A stretch of 64,000 nt of DNA. It comes from Cinnamomum chago. Lineage: Eukaryota; Streptophyta; Magnoliopsida; Laurales; Lauraceae. A program made the translations under genes and the position numbers. Below are positions 9,736-23,145 of this stretch, one piece after another. The DNA lies in the NCBI GenBank assembly GCA_038049695.1, contig CP142456.1:46108001-46172000 (forward strand), written 5' to 3'. The notes below the pieces were generated by a model. It was not told the origin of the DNA, searched no databases, and saw only the letters and a program-made list of their open reading frames with translations. Every line of letters starts with the position of its first letter. Positions within the stretch are counted from its first letter, which is position 1.

Positions 9736-12558
9736 TGTCGCGACCCCGGAACGGATCCCCGGGCCCGCGACGAGTTATTGATGATGGTGTTGTTATGTTT
9801 TCCCACAGGTTCCCGCGGTGAGGATTCCTAAAGACACGCGGAATCTGACTCACATGATCAAGTATGCGGAAGCGTGTAGCAAATCACATCAAGATAAGCA
9901 CCAATAAATCTTTAAGTGCTATGAAAAAATAATAAGAAGACATAGAATCCAAAGAAAGGAGTTAACATGGCATTCCCATTATAATTCAAGTTATGAGACT
10001 AACACGAAAGTAAGTTAAGTTTTAGTTACATCCCATGAGAGGCCAACACAGGCCAATACAATTCTCAAAATAATAAAAGAACCCCAAGACAAAAATGGTG
10101 AAACTCAAGAACCCGCCCGACGTCTAGTTGACATCGTCGGGCTGCCACTCTCTAACTGGGGTTGGCTCAAAAGCCTTCTCCGGACGCTCCTCCTCAAAGG
10201 CAACGTCTCCTGCACCTGGGCACCAACAACAAGAGTCAAACACAACGGTTTGGCAGGTAATCAATTTAGGTATGAACATAAAATAGTAAACCTCTAAAGA
10301 ACATATAAAGACATTTTGCTGGATTGTAAACCGTTACAAGACTAAGATACATTTCAAAATACGAGTAAAGCTAACATGTATACTTATAATATCATGAATA
10401 GTTACATTCCACAAAGTGCCCATCCTTTCTCTATCATATATATAATGAAAAGAGCAAGCACGCACGACAAGCACGATATACATAATATAATCATGACATG
10501 ATTCCCACATATACGGGATTCCGGCCGCGGAACCGGACACGCACGATGTGTAATAAAATACACGACTAGTCTGCAGACAGTCCACATGTTTAAGGACCCC
10601 TAGACAATGGATCAAACTGAAAGGGCAGTCCAAGATCAGTGGTGTTCACTTAAATTCATGAATGCATAAAACACGCAAAACACAGTCTAAACATGTCTAG
10701 ATAAAAAGGGGGAAGTCACTTATCAAACACAACAAACACGACTAGCAAAAGGCATAATTAATATGCATAACACGCTTAGGAAGTGATCCCCTTTTTCTTG
10801 AAACAAATCTTCGAAATGAGCTGATACTAAAAATCCAAAACGAGTGCATGATGGTACTTATCGCACCAAGACGGAAATTCAAAATACGAAATCTGACAAG
10901 CATGTGTTAAGGCTACTAATTAACCTTTGTGTAATTGGGACCCCAAATGTCGGAATATACAAGAATTGGTGTCCCCGAAGTTGGGTTGCATTTCAAAGTT
11001 CCATTTACACAATGTCAAGTCAAAACCCTTAACATAGTCTAGTTTTTCAACCTTCAAGAAATTACACAATTGAAACAATTCTTCTTCCTGCATCTGGCAG
11101 GTTCGCTCGAGCAGAACTTGTAAGGAATTGACACTTCGCTCGAGCGAGACAGTTCGCTCGAGCGGACAATAAGGTCGCTCTGGCGGACAACTCTCTGTCT
11201 TGCTCCAGATTAGACAGTGGGCAGTTCATTCGAGCGGACAATTAGGTCGCTCGAGCAGACAGCTCTATGTCTGCGTCCGAATCATGCAGTGGCTTGGTCG
11301 CTCGAGCGGACCCAATGGTCGCTTGAGTGGACAAGCTTCTGCCTGTGCTCGTTGAGTGCAGAAAAACCCTTTCTCTTGTACAACTTCCAATACATTTCTC
11401 TCCTTCTTCTCATCCTTAAGCCACATACAATCCCTTGAGCCTTCATGCTCACCAAGGGTTCATTTTCACCATTTCAAACATCCAATCCAATGAAAACAAG
11501 ATCATGAAGTTTATAAACAAATTCATATGCACAATTTCTAGAACAACCATGAAATCAAAAATTCACATGCAACATTGAGCCTATAAAGATTACTTGCCTT
11601 GCCCAAATGCTAAACACTCCTCTTCAAGCACTCTTACTCAAAAGCTAAGCCAACACTACAAGAATCCCAAAGAAATCCATTCAAAACTCCACAAAAATGA
11701 AAACATGGAACCCATTTTCACAAAAGGGTTTGCAATATGAAAAACATGGTCTTTAAGAACTAAAAAGACTTTATGAAAAATATGGGTTGAAGCTCTTACC
11801 TAGAAATGGCCAAACAAGAAGAGATGAAGAAAATGTAGAGCTTGTCCCACAAGAAACTCCAATAAATTTATACCAATAGAAAGCTTGCAAGGAGAGGAAG
11901 AAGTTTATGGCCTTGGAATTCTCTTTGGAGATCTCTAGCTAGGGCATGCAAGAGGAATGAAGTGGAAGGGAAAAAGGGATTTTCAGCCCTAGGTTAGGAA
12001 AGTTGCAGGATTCTGGGAGAGTGAATGAAAATGAGAGGAAGATAAAGCTTAAGTAATGCCAATGGGGCCCAATGAACCTAATCCTTGCATTGACAAACAC
12101 ATGATCACGCGGGCCTCGAATGAATTCGACGAAGAAGGATAAAACGATCCTCGAAATATCTAGTTTCCAAAAAGTATATTTTTGACATGGTTTTGAGATC
12201 TCAAAAATTTTGTCCAGATTTGTGTAAAAAGACCACTTTACCCTTTTTTTGGGCCAAAACTTGGGTTTTCGGGCTTCAAACATGAATGGGCTGAAGACGA
12301 AAGTTGTAACACATAGTAAAATCATTCACATGAAATCAAAATCACGATTACATGGAAACCGATACAATCCTCCCAAGCTTACAAGTGCACTCAGGCCTTC
12401 CTGAGTGTGTCTGACTAACACTAATCGTTCTCAAAATTCCCAAAGCTATGTCCAAGACTAAAACTAATTACTTCTAACCCAACGACAACTAAACCCACTT
12501 AGGGCTAAACACATACTAATCGCACACTAATCGAATTGGTCTGGGTCGGGGTCTAACA
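9736..12558 (-). repeat. 3' LTR of element A (2823 bp)
   Basis: It is bounded by the duplication AGAAC on the left and the polypurine tract on the right. It matches the partner LTR at 29753-32554 nearly throughout by eye. It contains five CTCGAG palindromes at 11106, 11139, 11157, 11250 and 11301 and the conserved block ATGAATTCGACGAAGAAGGA near 12118. It holds no coding region; the short open frames are incidental. Confidence 0.92.
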
Positions 12559-12571
12559 TCCTCCACCCCTT
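12559..12571 (-). other. Polypurine tract of element A
   Basis: The minus strand reads AAGGGGTGGAGGA, directly adjacent to the TG of the 3' LTR. This is the usual primer for plus-strand DNA synthesis in Ty3/gypsy elements and confirms minus orientation. Confidence 0.85.
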
Positions 12572-12597
12572 AGGATATTTGGTCCACCAAATAAATC

Positions 12598-14202
12598 AAA
12601 CAATTACCTCTGGTAAAAGCTGTGGATACTTCCTCTGCACTTGCTCTCTCAATTCCCAGGTGGCTTCTTCTGGCTCGTGATTTTCCTAAAGTACCTTGAC
12701 CCAATGAATAGTCCGATTTCTCAATTCCTGTTCTTTGGTGTCAATGATCTTGATCGGCCTTTCCACATACGAGGCATCTTCTCGAATTTCCAAAGGTTTG
12801 TGCTGTAGTGTATGTGAAGGGCTATAAACATATTTCTTGAGCATAGAAACATTAAATACATTGTGCACCCCGGAGAGTTCCGGCGGTAGCGCAAGCCTAT
12901 AAGCAACATCTCCAATCTTGCTCAAAATCTCATACGGACCAATAAACCTTCTAGAAATTTTCCCTTCTGTCTGAACCTCAAAGTCCCTCTAACTGGTGAG
13001 ATCTTCAAAAACACTTTGTCACCCACTTGAAACTGCAATTCTCTTCTGCGAATATCTGCATAACTCTTCTGCCTACTTCGAGCGATCTTCAAACGTTCCT
13101 GAATCAGATTGACCTTGTCACTTGTCTCTCCAACTATCGTCGGTCCATGAAAACTACGTTCATCGACTTCTTCCCAGCAAACCGGAGTTCTGCATCTTCT
13201 ACCATAAAGTGCCTCGAAAGGTGCCATACCGATGCTAGAGTGGTAACTATTGTTATAAGCAAATTCACAAAGCGGTAAGCACTCATCCCATTGAACCTTG
13301 AAATCCAATACACAAGCACGCAACATGTCTTCGAGAGTCTGTATCGTCCTTTCTGACTGACCATCGGTCTGAGGATGATAAGCTGTACTGAACTGGAGTT
13401 TGGTACCCATCGACTCATGAAGAGTTTCCAAAACTTTGAAACAAACCTACAGTCTCTGTCTGAAGTAATGGAGACGGGCTGGCCATGTTTACTAACAATT
13501 TCATGAACAAATAACTTCGCAAGTTCTGCCATATGCATCATGTTCCCTGTCTTCATCGGAATGAAGTGAGCAGACTTTGTCAGACGATCTACAATAATCC
13601 AAATTGCATTATTTCCCTTCTTGGTATTCGGCAAACCGAAAACGAAATCCATGGTGATGTGCTCCCATTTCCACTCCGGAATCTCCAAAGGCTGTAACAA
13701 ACCTGGAGGCTTCTGATGCTCTGCCTTAATCAACTGACAAGTCAGACAACGAGACACAAAAGCTGCTATCTCTCTCTTCATGTTGTTCCACCAAAATCTA
13801 TTCTTCAAATTCTGGTACATCTTCGTGCTACCCGGATGCATAGAATATCTCGTGCTGTGAGCTTCATTCATTATTTCACTTTTCAAATCATCCACATTTG
13901 GCACACACAACCGGTCACGAAAATACAATATCCCATTCACCAACTTGAAATCTGGACGTTCTGTAATAACCTCTACTATCTTAGCCAAGTCTGGGTCTTG
14001 CAACTGACTTTCCTTGATCTTCTGGATGAATGTAGGTTTTGATACTGTCATGTTTGCTAACATCGCACCCAATTTCAGGGTTTGCACTTCTACACCCAAC
14101 TCTTCAAACAGCTGTAAGACACCCATTCCTCTCAAACTGGCCATAACCACTGATTTTCTGCTCAATGCATCAGCTACAACATTCACTTTGCCTGGATGAT
14201 AC
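12598..14202 (-). pseudogene. Integrase and chromodomain region of element A (broken)
   Basis: The minus strand begins KVNVVADALSRKS, the usual RNase H/integrase linker, then shows the zinc-binding H..H..C-X2-C region ending CLTCQLIKA. The catalytic core follows with ITMDFVFGLP (first Asp), TSDRDCRF (second Asp) and DGQSERTIQTLEDML (Glu). A frameshift near 13430 separates the second Asp from the Glu, and another break lies near 12920. The C-terminal GDKVFLKISP module leads into a chromodomain (about IKIIDTKEQELRNRTIHWVKV, then EEATWEL). The Trp expected after VKVL is a TAG stop. Integrase would insert the cDNA, and in this lineage the chromodomain is thought to steer insertion to heterochromatin. 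The region is cut from RNase H by the copia element. Confidence 0.85.
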
Positions 14203-15229
14203 TGTTAGTTTATGGTCTCAATACCAAGGGTATATGATGTAATAAATTGATTAATTTCTTTATTTATCAATACAATTCATGTTTATCCTTTCATGAGATG
14301 AATGGTGTTTTATATACTTGCACATAACTAATACAAATGACATAATGGTTCATGAGATGAATCGGAGTCCATAAGTATACTAGATGTAATACATGTGTAT
14401 GGATGAGATCCACATACAAGAGAAATGTACTACAAATCTTATACTTAAATATCTTCACAACTAGTGATGAGATTGGACATCTCATCTGACAAGGTTGCAG
14501 CATTTTGATCACTATGAGATAGTGTGATTTATCTCGATCATCAGAATGTAAGATTCTGGATCATGATGCTGGTACATTGGATGTATTGAAGGACCATGAG
14601 AAACACGTTATATACACTGTCTTTACTTTAAGGCCTGCTCTCATAATTCCCTAGCAATAGGCTCATAATCCTAGACATTAATGAACTCAAGTTTCTATCT
14701 ATTCATTTGCTTTGAGTCACCAATGAGTGAGGCCAATTGTAGGTCAACACCTCGGTGATTTGGGTACGTGGTAGTAGAGCTATGGGAACATTCAATGGTC
14801 AAGATGGAATCCATCTTTAATATCCCCTTGTGCCAATTAATGGATTTATCATTGGTAAGTGCGCACCCATTCCAGTTAAGAGTTAATTGGATCGATACCG
14901 AATGATCATTATAATTAATTGGGGCTCAAGGATAATAAGACATGGATCTAATTTGGTGGACAGGTCCATTTGATCCATGGATATAGATGGAGGGGCCTAC
15001 TTGTGGTACTGTGGAAGTTTAGGGTCATCATTGTAATTTATTCCTAAGACTGGAGTGCAATTGCATTTATATAGTGGAGTTATTTACAATTAACTGTGGG
15101 CCCGGATTGCACATGAGATGTGGGGTCGCGTGTCCCAGTTGGAGCCAGCTTTCTAAGGAATCCCTAGTGGTCCCCACGCTAGCCCAATATATTAGAAAGA
15201 TACTAATTCTACTTAAACTCTAAAAGGAA

Positions 15230-15430
15230 TGTTACTATTTCTATTTGAAGTGAGACTTCTAATAGTGGTAATGGTAAGCTACTAATTAATAATGGAAGTA
15301 GGACTTCTATTTTAATTAGAAAGGAGAAAGTTACTAATAGTTGTGGAAGTAAGACTTCTATGGCAATTAGTAAGGGAGATGTTTACTAATTTGTAATGGG
15401 AGTTAAACTTCTATTTCAAATAGGGAAAGA
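15230..15430 (+). repeat. Tandem GAAGT-N3-ACTTC boxes upstream of the copia promoter
   Basis: Cores lie at 15247-15259, 15295-15307 and 15346-15358, with a decayed copy near 15400. Spacing is about 48-53 bp and the surroundings resemble TTACTAATT..TGGAAGTAAGACTTCTAT. Equivalent arrays precede the TATA box in every other copia LTR here (22720-22890, 41310-41490, 48780-48950, 60600-60790). The position recalls the U3 enhancer repeats of Tnt1, but any regulatory role is inferred. Confidence 0.75.
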
Positions 15431-15445
15431 GGAGTTATGGAGGGC

Positions 15446-15453
15446 TATAAATA
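15446..15453 (+). promoter_or_regulatory. TATA box of copia 1 5' LTR
   Basis: TATAAATA lies within GGAGGGCTATAAATAGAGG. It sits about 510 bp before the LTR end and right after the tandem boxes, as expected for the U3/R promoter. The same box is at 22919, 41518 and 48983 in the other LTRs of this family. Confidence 0.75.
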
Positions 15454-15964
15454 GAGGAATACTCCTCTCAAATTCGTGCATAATCAATAGAGCACTTTAA
15501 GCCCCCTTGTGCAAGAGTTGTACAAGTCCTCTTCTACTAAAAGTTCCCTTCTCTTTCACCTTTGGTTCCTTAGAGTTACTAGTAGGGTTTTCTCTTGGAG
15601 ATTCCACCATCTTCTTGAGAAAAGAGATCTAATATGGGACATAGCGTGGAAGATCAAAAGGAGTTGAAGATTCTGAATTGGATTGTGAAGTTGTTCATCA
15701 TCAAAGTAAAGAACTCAAATCCTCCATTAGAGCACAACAAAGCTCCAAGGGTATATCTACATCCTTGTATGTTGTGGATTTCGTGGTTGCATATTTGTGT
15801 GCTGTTTTCTATCTCCTAGATAGTATTTGTTGCTGTACATGGCTATGAGATTGAGGGACTTGCATCCTGTATTGGGTTTATTGCATTCTAGACAATTGAT
15901 CCCTGCATTAAGTGGGTCAAAAGTTTTGAAACCTGTCTGGAAGGCCCACCTATATTCCAACAAT

Positions 15965-15981
15965 TGGCATCAGAACCTAAC
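15965..15981 (+). other. Primer-binding site of copia 1
   Basis: It reads TGGCATCAGAACCTAAC two bases after the LTR end. The equivalent site of copia 2 (42036) reads TGGTATCAGAGCCTAAC, the standard initiator-Met match. Copy 1 therefore has two G/A or T/C-type changes in the site. Confidence 0.85.
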
Positions 15982-17707
15982 CTCGTCTCTAATCATGTTA
16001 GACCAGCAAGCTTGCTCTGATCTTTGCATGAGATGTGAAGAAGATGAAGCAAGGGCTATGTAAGGATCAATTTTAATGGATTTGCTTGGTTTGATAGTAA
16101 ATTCATGTTTGGATAGTCACAAAAGGGTTTAATGATGATGGAAGGATCATAGGAAGCCATTGGGACACTTTGGAAGTGATTTGGAGAAGAACAGACACGA
16201 AACAAAAAACCTAAGTTGCAGAAATTCGTCAGCCGGGTCGACCTGGCCCCCATGCCCGGTCGACCTGCTGACTTGCAGGCCGGTCGACCGGGCCCCTGGC
16301 AGGTCGACCGGGCCTTTTGTGCAGAAACTGATTTTTCGATTTTGGGTCTACTTTTACTTCTTATTTTTCCAGCATTGTTTGGCAGCCTATTTGTTATTTG
16401 TATGGTTGTATAAGATACTAACTTGCAGATGATCTTGTCCTCTCCATATGGCCCACAAGTCTTTTGCTTTCTTTTATGGTGATTGGTTTATTTAAGGCTA
16501 AATGTAAAGGGCGTCATGGTTTCCTTGGTTTCCCGTGAAAGGGCAAGGCATGATGAATTTCCCTATAGCCATTTTAAATTCCAGTTAGAGATTACGAGGT
16601 AAGTCTCATATTTGAGGCATAGGAATTTATGTAATTTTTCTAAAATTGTAAATTCTGGCAATGTCCGAGACGAAGAAGGAAAGCGATGTTGGACTCCTAA
16701 TCAAAGAGTTTGAAGATTACTAAAAGAGTTCTGGAGTTTCCCAAAGAGTTTGAGGAATTCCAAATTTTTGGAAACTCTAGAAGTCCAAGAAGTCTATTCC
16801 GCTTGGGCCATGTGGAGGAGAGGACTAGTTTCTATTTTTTGCAATTTCTGTTTATGGATGCATGCTTAAATTAGAATTTTTCCAAATCTGATCCAAACAT
16901 AGCAAGTAACTAAAATTGGTCAAATCAAATTAATTTTTGGAAAGAGTTCTAATTAGTGTTGATGACCCATGAGATGGACACATTGGTAACACTAATTTAG
17001 AAACTGAACTTTCCTTAAAATAACTTGACTTGGAACCAATCTTAGATCATATCATAAGATGATTTGATGTATACATGTGGGCCCAAATACCTTACAAAGA
17101 AATCCTCAATTCTAAAATATTAAGTGGGAGCGGGGCATTTGTATTTAGAAATCCCCATGGTTTTCCACCATAGGTCCATTGTAAGGAAAGTATTAGCCTC
17201 GCGCCATCTCGAGTATGGCAGTTCCCCACGGAGGGCTTTTACTTGTCTGACTACTAGATATGGATCTCCTATGGATAGTGTTGGTGAGACGGGGCGGGGG
17301 CCCACTCCCCAAGGAGGAGCTGCTCGCAACGGTTGTCAAGCAATGCTAGTTGGTGGGTCACACTTAACTAAAATAATGATGTAGTATCCCTAAGGATTTG
17401 CCTCATTTATTTTAGAAACCGAAGCTAATCGGGAGTCGTTCATTATTTGGTATGAGATACCTAGATAATAATGAATGAAGGGGATCATGGAAAGTTAGTC
17501 TTAATCCTAATTTTGACTAACCTTGATCCGCACCAATCTAGGTGGTATTCACACTCCCCAAGGAGGCATACCCCGGGGATTGGGATTCCGATGTATTCTG
17601 AATTTAATGGTTATGAGGATTCCATATAAATTTGGTAGAATACTAAACCCTAATGTCATTTAAATTCATTAATTGAATGTATGGTTATGTGCTACAGTAT
17701 TTCCAGC
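15982..17707 (+). other. Untranslated leader of copia 1 with a palindrome cluster
   Basis: About 1.7 kb lies between the primer site and gag. It has no frame conserved enough to call a gene; short frames at 16160-16432 and 17124-17384 exist but look incidental. A GGTCGACC cluster lies at 16236-16309. The same leader is in copia 2 (42053-43766), with a near-identical stretch around 17120-17380 and 43190-43440 ending ACTAAAATAATGATG. Confidence 0.7.
16236..16309. repeat. GGTCGACC palindrome cluster in the copia 1 leader
   Basis: There are four sites in 74 bp: 16236-16243, 16258-16265, 16280-16291 (CCGGTCGACCGG) and 16302-16309. It is preceded by CAGAAATTCGTCAG and followed by TGTGCAGAAACTG. 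Copia 2 keeps the cluster at 42307-42361 with two perfect sites and one eroded site. Confidence 0.85.
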
Positions 17708-20700
17708 ATGAATTCAAATACTTTCAATCCACTTGCGACCATCCTCAACCAGAATAAATTAGTGGGATCAAACTATGTAGACTGGAAACAGAACCTGGAT
17801 ATAGTCCTGACAGCTTCAGGATATAAATATGTCCTTACCAAACCCTCCCTTGATGAGCCATTGCCGGAAGCATCACAGGAAGAAAAGGAACTTTACACCA
17901 AGTGGGCCAAAGACGATGAGATGGCCGGATGTTACATACAGGCATCTATGTCTAGTGTTTTACAACACCAACATCAATCCTTTAAGACTGCATATGATAT
18001 TATATCAAACTTAAAGAAGATGTTTGCGGAACAGGGCAGGCCTGCTAGACAGGCTGCTATGAGGGTGCTTATAAGCACCAAAATGGCTGAAGGCACACGA
18101 GTACAGGACCACATGTTGAAAATGATGGACTCATTGAATGAGTTAGATGTACTGGGGGCTGCGATTGAAGCAGAATCGCAGATTGACATAATACTTGAGT
18201 CACTACCAGAGTCATTCAACAATTTCAAGGTCAATTACAACATGAATAAGATGAATCTGACTCTGGCTGAGCAGTCTAGCCAGCTGGTGGTGACTGAAGG
18301 GATTATGAAGAAAAAGCCAACTGCCCTGATGACAGAAAAGTCATTTGCCAAGTCCAAACCGAAAGGCAAAGGGCGGAAAGGCAAGAAGAAATCAGTTCCA
18401 AAGGGTCCTAAGGCGGAGAATGGTCCTAATGGTGGTGTTGGCAAGGCTAAGGGAGCAGGGACAAAAGGAAAGTGTTTCCATTGTGGTATGACAGGACATT
18501 GGAAGAGAAATTTTCCAGAATATCTGTCCAAGAAGAAGACCTCAGGTATGATTGAGTCACTTATTACTAAAGTTAGTTTTGCAACTGGTACTTCAAAATC
18601 TTGGTGTGTGGACTCCGGGGCAACTAATCACATATGTAATTCGTTGCAGGGGTTCTGGGAAACCAGGAGACTCAGTGACGGCGAAATCATTGTCAACCTA
18701 GGATCTGATGCTAAGGCAGATGTGGTCTTAGTAGGAGTTATTACTTTATGTTTTCAAGATAATAAGTTGGTTTTGTCAGACACTCTATATGTACCGTCTT
18801 TAAGGCGGAATTTAATTTCAGTTTCTAGTTTGGTGAATAAAAGTTATTCTATTACTTTTGGTACTGAAGTTGTCATAAAGAGGAATGGTACTTTTATATG
18901 TTCTGGCAAGGTAACCAATGGGCTTTATCTATTAACTGCTACAATGTATGAGATACATGATACCGAAATAATAAATAGGCCATCATTAAAGAGAAGGTCA
19001 CCTTCATCTAATCCAACAAAACTTTGGCACTTGAGGCTAGGTCATATAAACCTAAATAGGATTGACATGCTAGTGAAAGATGGTATATTGCCTTCATTGG
19101 TGGTAGAACCAATGCCTGTCTGTGAGTCCTGTCTGGAAGGCAAAATGACCAAAAGACCCTTTTCATCCAAGGGCAATAGGGCCAAAGATTTATTGGAATC
19201 AATACATACTGATGTGTGTGGGCCCATAAATGTCAGGGTCAGAGGAGGATATGAATATTTCATCTCTTTCACAGATGATTATTCAAGATATGGATACATA
19301 TACCTTATGCACCGCAAGTCCGAGGCTTTTGAAAAGTTCAAAGAGTTTCGAGCGGAAGCGGAAAAGCAATTAGGTAAGAGTATCAAGACTCTTTGATCAG
19401 ATCGAGGAGGAGAATATCTCTCTGGTGACTTTATGACACACTTATCAGAAAATGGGATTCTATCCCAGTTGTCTGCTCCTGGTATGCCTCAACAGAATGG
19501 AGTAGCGGAAAGAAGGAACCGGACTCTTTTAGATATGATTAGGTCTATGTTGAGTTTCTCAGGATTACCTATATCCTTTTGGGGATATGCCTTGGATACT
19601 GGAATGTACATACTAAACCTCGTACCATCTAAGTCTGTACCTAAGACTCCCCGGTAGTTGTGGTCTGGGCGAAAGCCTAGTCTACAACATTTACACATTT
19701 GGGGTTGTCCGGCACACGTGCTGAAGGTAAAGATGGATAAGTTGGAAACGAAGTCGGAAGTATGCACTTTTGTAGGATATCCTAAAGGAACCAAAGGTTG
19801 GTTATTTTATAATCCCAGAGAGCAGAAAGTGCTAGTAAGCACCACTGCGGTTTTTCTGGAGGAAGATTATATGATGGACCGGAAATCTTTAGAAAAGGTG
19901 ATCTTGGAAGAGATTCAAGAGCAATCAATTCCAAATCCAAGTATGACCGAACTTGAGGAAGAACCGCCCTTACCAGACCCAGTAGTTACACCAGTGCCTC
20001 GTCGTAGTGGGAGAATAATCAGGCCCCCTGATAGGTTCTCGTTCTTGGGAGAGTCTTACGAGGCAATCCCAGAAGAACTGGAACAGGATCCCTGCAACTA
20101 TGATGAAGCAATTAATGACATAGATTCGGGACATTGGCAAGATGCTATGAAAGCTGAGATGGAGTCTATGTACTCTAATCAGGTCTGGATACTTGTGGAC
20201 TTGCCTGCCAATATCAAACCTATTGGGTGCAAGTGGGTCTAATAGAGAAAAAGAGGACCAGATGGAAGAGTTGAGACCTTTAAGGCCTGGCTTGTTGCGA
20301 AGGGGTATACCCAGAAAGAGGGCATCGATTATGAGGAAACCTTCTCGCCGGTAGCCATGCTCAAGTCCATCCAGATACTCTTATCATTGCGGCTCATCTC
20401 GATTACGAGATTTGGCAAATGGATGTCAAGACGGTGTTTCTCAACGGCCATCTTGAGGAAGACATCTATATGATGCAGCCAGACGGTTTTGTAGCAAGTA
20501 ACCAAAAGCAAAGAGTTTGCAAGTTGCAGAAGTCCATTTATGGACTGAAGCAAGCGTCCCAAAGCTGGAACATCCATTTTGACCGGGCAATCAAATCATT
20601 TGGTTTTAGTCAAAATCCGGATGAGACATGTGTGTACATGAAAAATGAAGGTGACAGGGTAGTTTTTCTAGTTTTATATGTCGACGACATCCTTCTCCTT

Positions 20701-21663
20701 GGGAAAGATATAGGAATGTTGTCAACGGTAAAAGTTTGGTTAGCTAAGACTTTTGATATGAAGGACTTGGGAGAAGCTAGTTACATCCTAGGGATCAAAC
20801 TCCATCGAGACCGGAAAAATAGGATGATTGGCTTGTCTCAAGCTGCATACATAGATAAGGTACTGGTACGGTTTGCTATGCAGGACTCCAAAAAGGGTAT
20901 CACACCTTTTAGGCATGGAGTGCACCTTTCCAAGGATCAGGGTCCCAAGACCCCGAAGGAAAAGGAGCAAATGAGAGCAATTCCATACGCTTCGGCTGTT
21001 GGAAGCCTCATGTATGCTATGCTAGGTACTAGACCGGATATCTATCATGCAGTGGGCTTAGTCAGCAGATATCAGTCTAACCCAGGTCTTAACCATTGGA
21101 CTGCTGTAAAATGTATCCTTAAGTACTTGAGAAGGACTAGAGATCACATGTTGATTTACGGCAGTGATGAGCTAATTCCAGCCGGATACAAAGATTCTGA
21201 CTTCATGTCAGATAAGGATTCCAGGAAATCTACCTCTGGTTATGTGTTTATGCTTAGCGGAGGAGCTATCAGCTGAAGGAGTATTAAACAGGAATGTACC
21301 GCTGATTCCACTTCTGAGGCTGAATATGTAGCGGCTTGTGAAGCAGCTAAGCAAGCAGTATGGCTCAAAAGATTCCTTTTGGAACTTGGGGTGGTACCTT
21401 TGGCACGACAGCCGCTCACAGTTTACTGTGACAGTAGCGGGGCAGTCGCTCAGTCCAAGGAACCAAGGAACCATAAAAGCCAAAAGCACGTACAGAGGAA
21501 GTATCATTTGCTCAGAGAGATTGTGCAGAGAGGTGATATTGCAATTACCAAGATAGCCTCTGCGGACAATCTGGCAGATCCATTTACTAAGCCTTTGACC
21601 ACCAAGGTTTTTGAGCAGCATGTAGACGGGATGGGCATGAGATGCAATCCTGATTGGCATTGA
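17708..21663 (+). pseudogene. gag-pol polyprotein of copia 1 (broken)
   Basis: Aligned to copia 2 the natural start is the Met at 17708 (MNSNTFNPL); an in-frame Met at 17681 is not shared. The domains are gag, a zinc knuckle CFHCGMTGHWKRNF whose last Cys is Phe, protease with intact DSGATNH, integrase with LWHLRLGH and CESC zinc ligands and TDVCGPI core, then RT with YVDDILLLG and RNase H ending before 21663. Breaks are TGA at 19394, TAG at 19655, TAA-TAG at 20240-20245, a one-base deletion near 20388 and TGA at 21274. The region is 3956 nt against 3957 nt in copia 2, in line with the single deletion. The encoded proteins would have made the particle, reverse-transcribed and integrated the element. 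Confidence 0.92.
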
Positions 21664-21678
21664 GCCCAAGTGGGAGAT
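21664..21678 (+). other. Polypurine tract of copia 1
   Basis: It contains AAGTGGGAGAT immediately before the TGTTAG of the 3' LTR. Copia 2 has CTAGTGGGAGAT at the same place (47727-47738). Confidence 0.85.
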
Positions 21679-23145
21679 TGTTAGTTTATGGTCTCAATAC
21701 CAAGGGTATATGATGTAATAAATTGATTAATTTCGTTATTTATCAATACAATTCATGTTTATCCTTTCATGAGTTGAATGGTGTTTTATATACTTGCACA
21801 TAACTAATACAAATGACATAATGGTTCATGAGATGAATCGGAGTCCATAAGTATACTAGATGAAATACATGTGTATCGATGAGATCCACATACAGGAGAT
21901 ATGTATTACAAATCTTATACTTAAATATCTTCACAACCAGTGATGAGATTGGACATCTCATCTGACAAGGTTGCAGCATTTTGATCACTATGAGATAGTG
22001 TGATTTATCTCGATCATCAGAATGTAAGAATCTGGATCATGCTGGTACATTGGATGTATTGAAGGACCATGAGAAGCACCTTATATACACTCTCTTTATT
22101 TTAAGGTCAGCTCTCATAATTCCCTAGCAATAGGCTCATAATCCTAGACATTAATGAACTCAAGTTTCTATCTATTCATTTGCTTTGAGTCACCAATGAG
22201 TGAGGCCAATTGTAGGTCAACACCTCGGTGATTTGGGTACGTGGTAGTAGAGCTGTGGGAACATTCAATGGTCAAGATGGAATCCATCTTTAATATCCCC
22301 TTGTGCTAATTAATGGATTTATCATTGGTAAGTGCGCACCCATTCCAGTTAAGAGTTAATTGGATCGGTACCGAATGATCATTATAATTAATTGGGGCTC
22401 AAGGATAATAAGACATGGATCTAATTTGGTGGACATGTCCATTTGATCCATGGATATAGATGGAGGGGCCTACTTATGGTACTGTGGAAGTTTAGGGTCT
22501 TCATTGTAATTTATTCCTAAGACTGGAGTGCAATTGCATTTATATAGTGGAGTTATTTACAATTAACTGTGGGCCCGGATTGCACATGGGATGTGGGGTC
22601 GCGTGTCCCAGTTGGAGCCAGCTTTCTAAGGAATCCCTAGTGGTCCCCACGCTAGCCCAATATATTAGAAAGATACTAATTCTACTTAAACTCTAAAAGG
22701 AATGTTACTATTTCTATTTGAAGTGAGACTTCTAATAGTGGTAATGGTAAGCTACTAATTAATAATGGAAGTAGGACTTCTATTTTAATTAGAAAGGAGA
22801 AAGTTACTAATAGTTGTGGAAGTAAGACTTCTATGGCAATTAGTAAGGGAGATGTTTACTAATTTGTAATGGGAGTTAAACTTCTATTTCAAATAGGAAA
22901 AGAGGAGTTATGGAGGGCTATAAATAGAGGAATACTCCTCTCAAATTCGTGCATAATCCATAGAAGGAATACTCCCTTCTCTTTCACCTTTGGTTCCTTA
23001 GAGTTACTAGTAGGATTTTCTCTTGGAGATTCCACCATCTTCTTGAGAAAAGAGATCTAATACGGGACATAGCGTGGAAGATCAAAAGGAGTTGAAGATT
23101 CTGAATTGGATTGTGAAGTTGTTCATCATCAAAGTAAAGAACTCA

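Larger units (their letters stand above)
14203..15962 (+). repeat. 5' LTR of copia 1 (1760 bp)
   Basis: It begins TGTTAGTTTATGG and ends TTCCAACA, just before the primer site. Upstream of the TATA box (15446) it carries four tandem boxes of about 50 bp with the core GAAGT-N3-ACTTC, the fourth degenerate. No gene is encoded; the short open frame after the promoter is not conserved in kind. Confidence 0.95.

Noticed and set aside
14203-15962. Host gene downstream of the TATA box at 15446
   Set aside because: TATA box, boxes and following sequence are repeated in five LTRs, so it is the element promoter.
17124-17384. Possible extra ORF in the copia leader (86 aa, also seen at 43135-43443)
   Set aside because: The sequence is shared by both copies because the copies are recent; the frame has different starts and no recognisable domain, so a gene cannot be supported.
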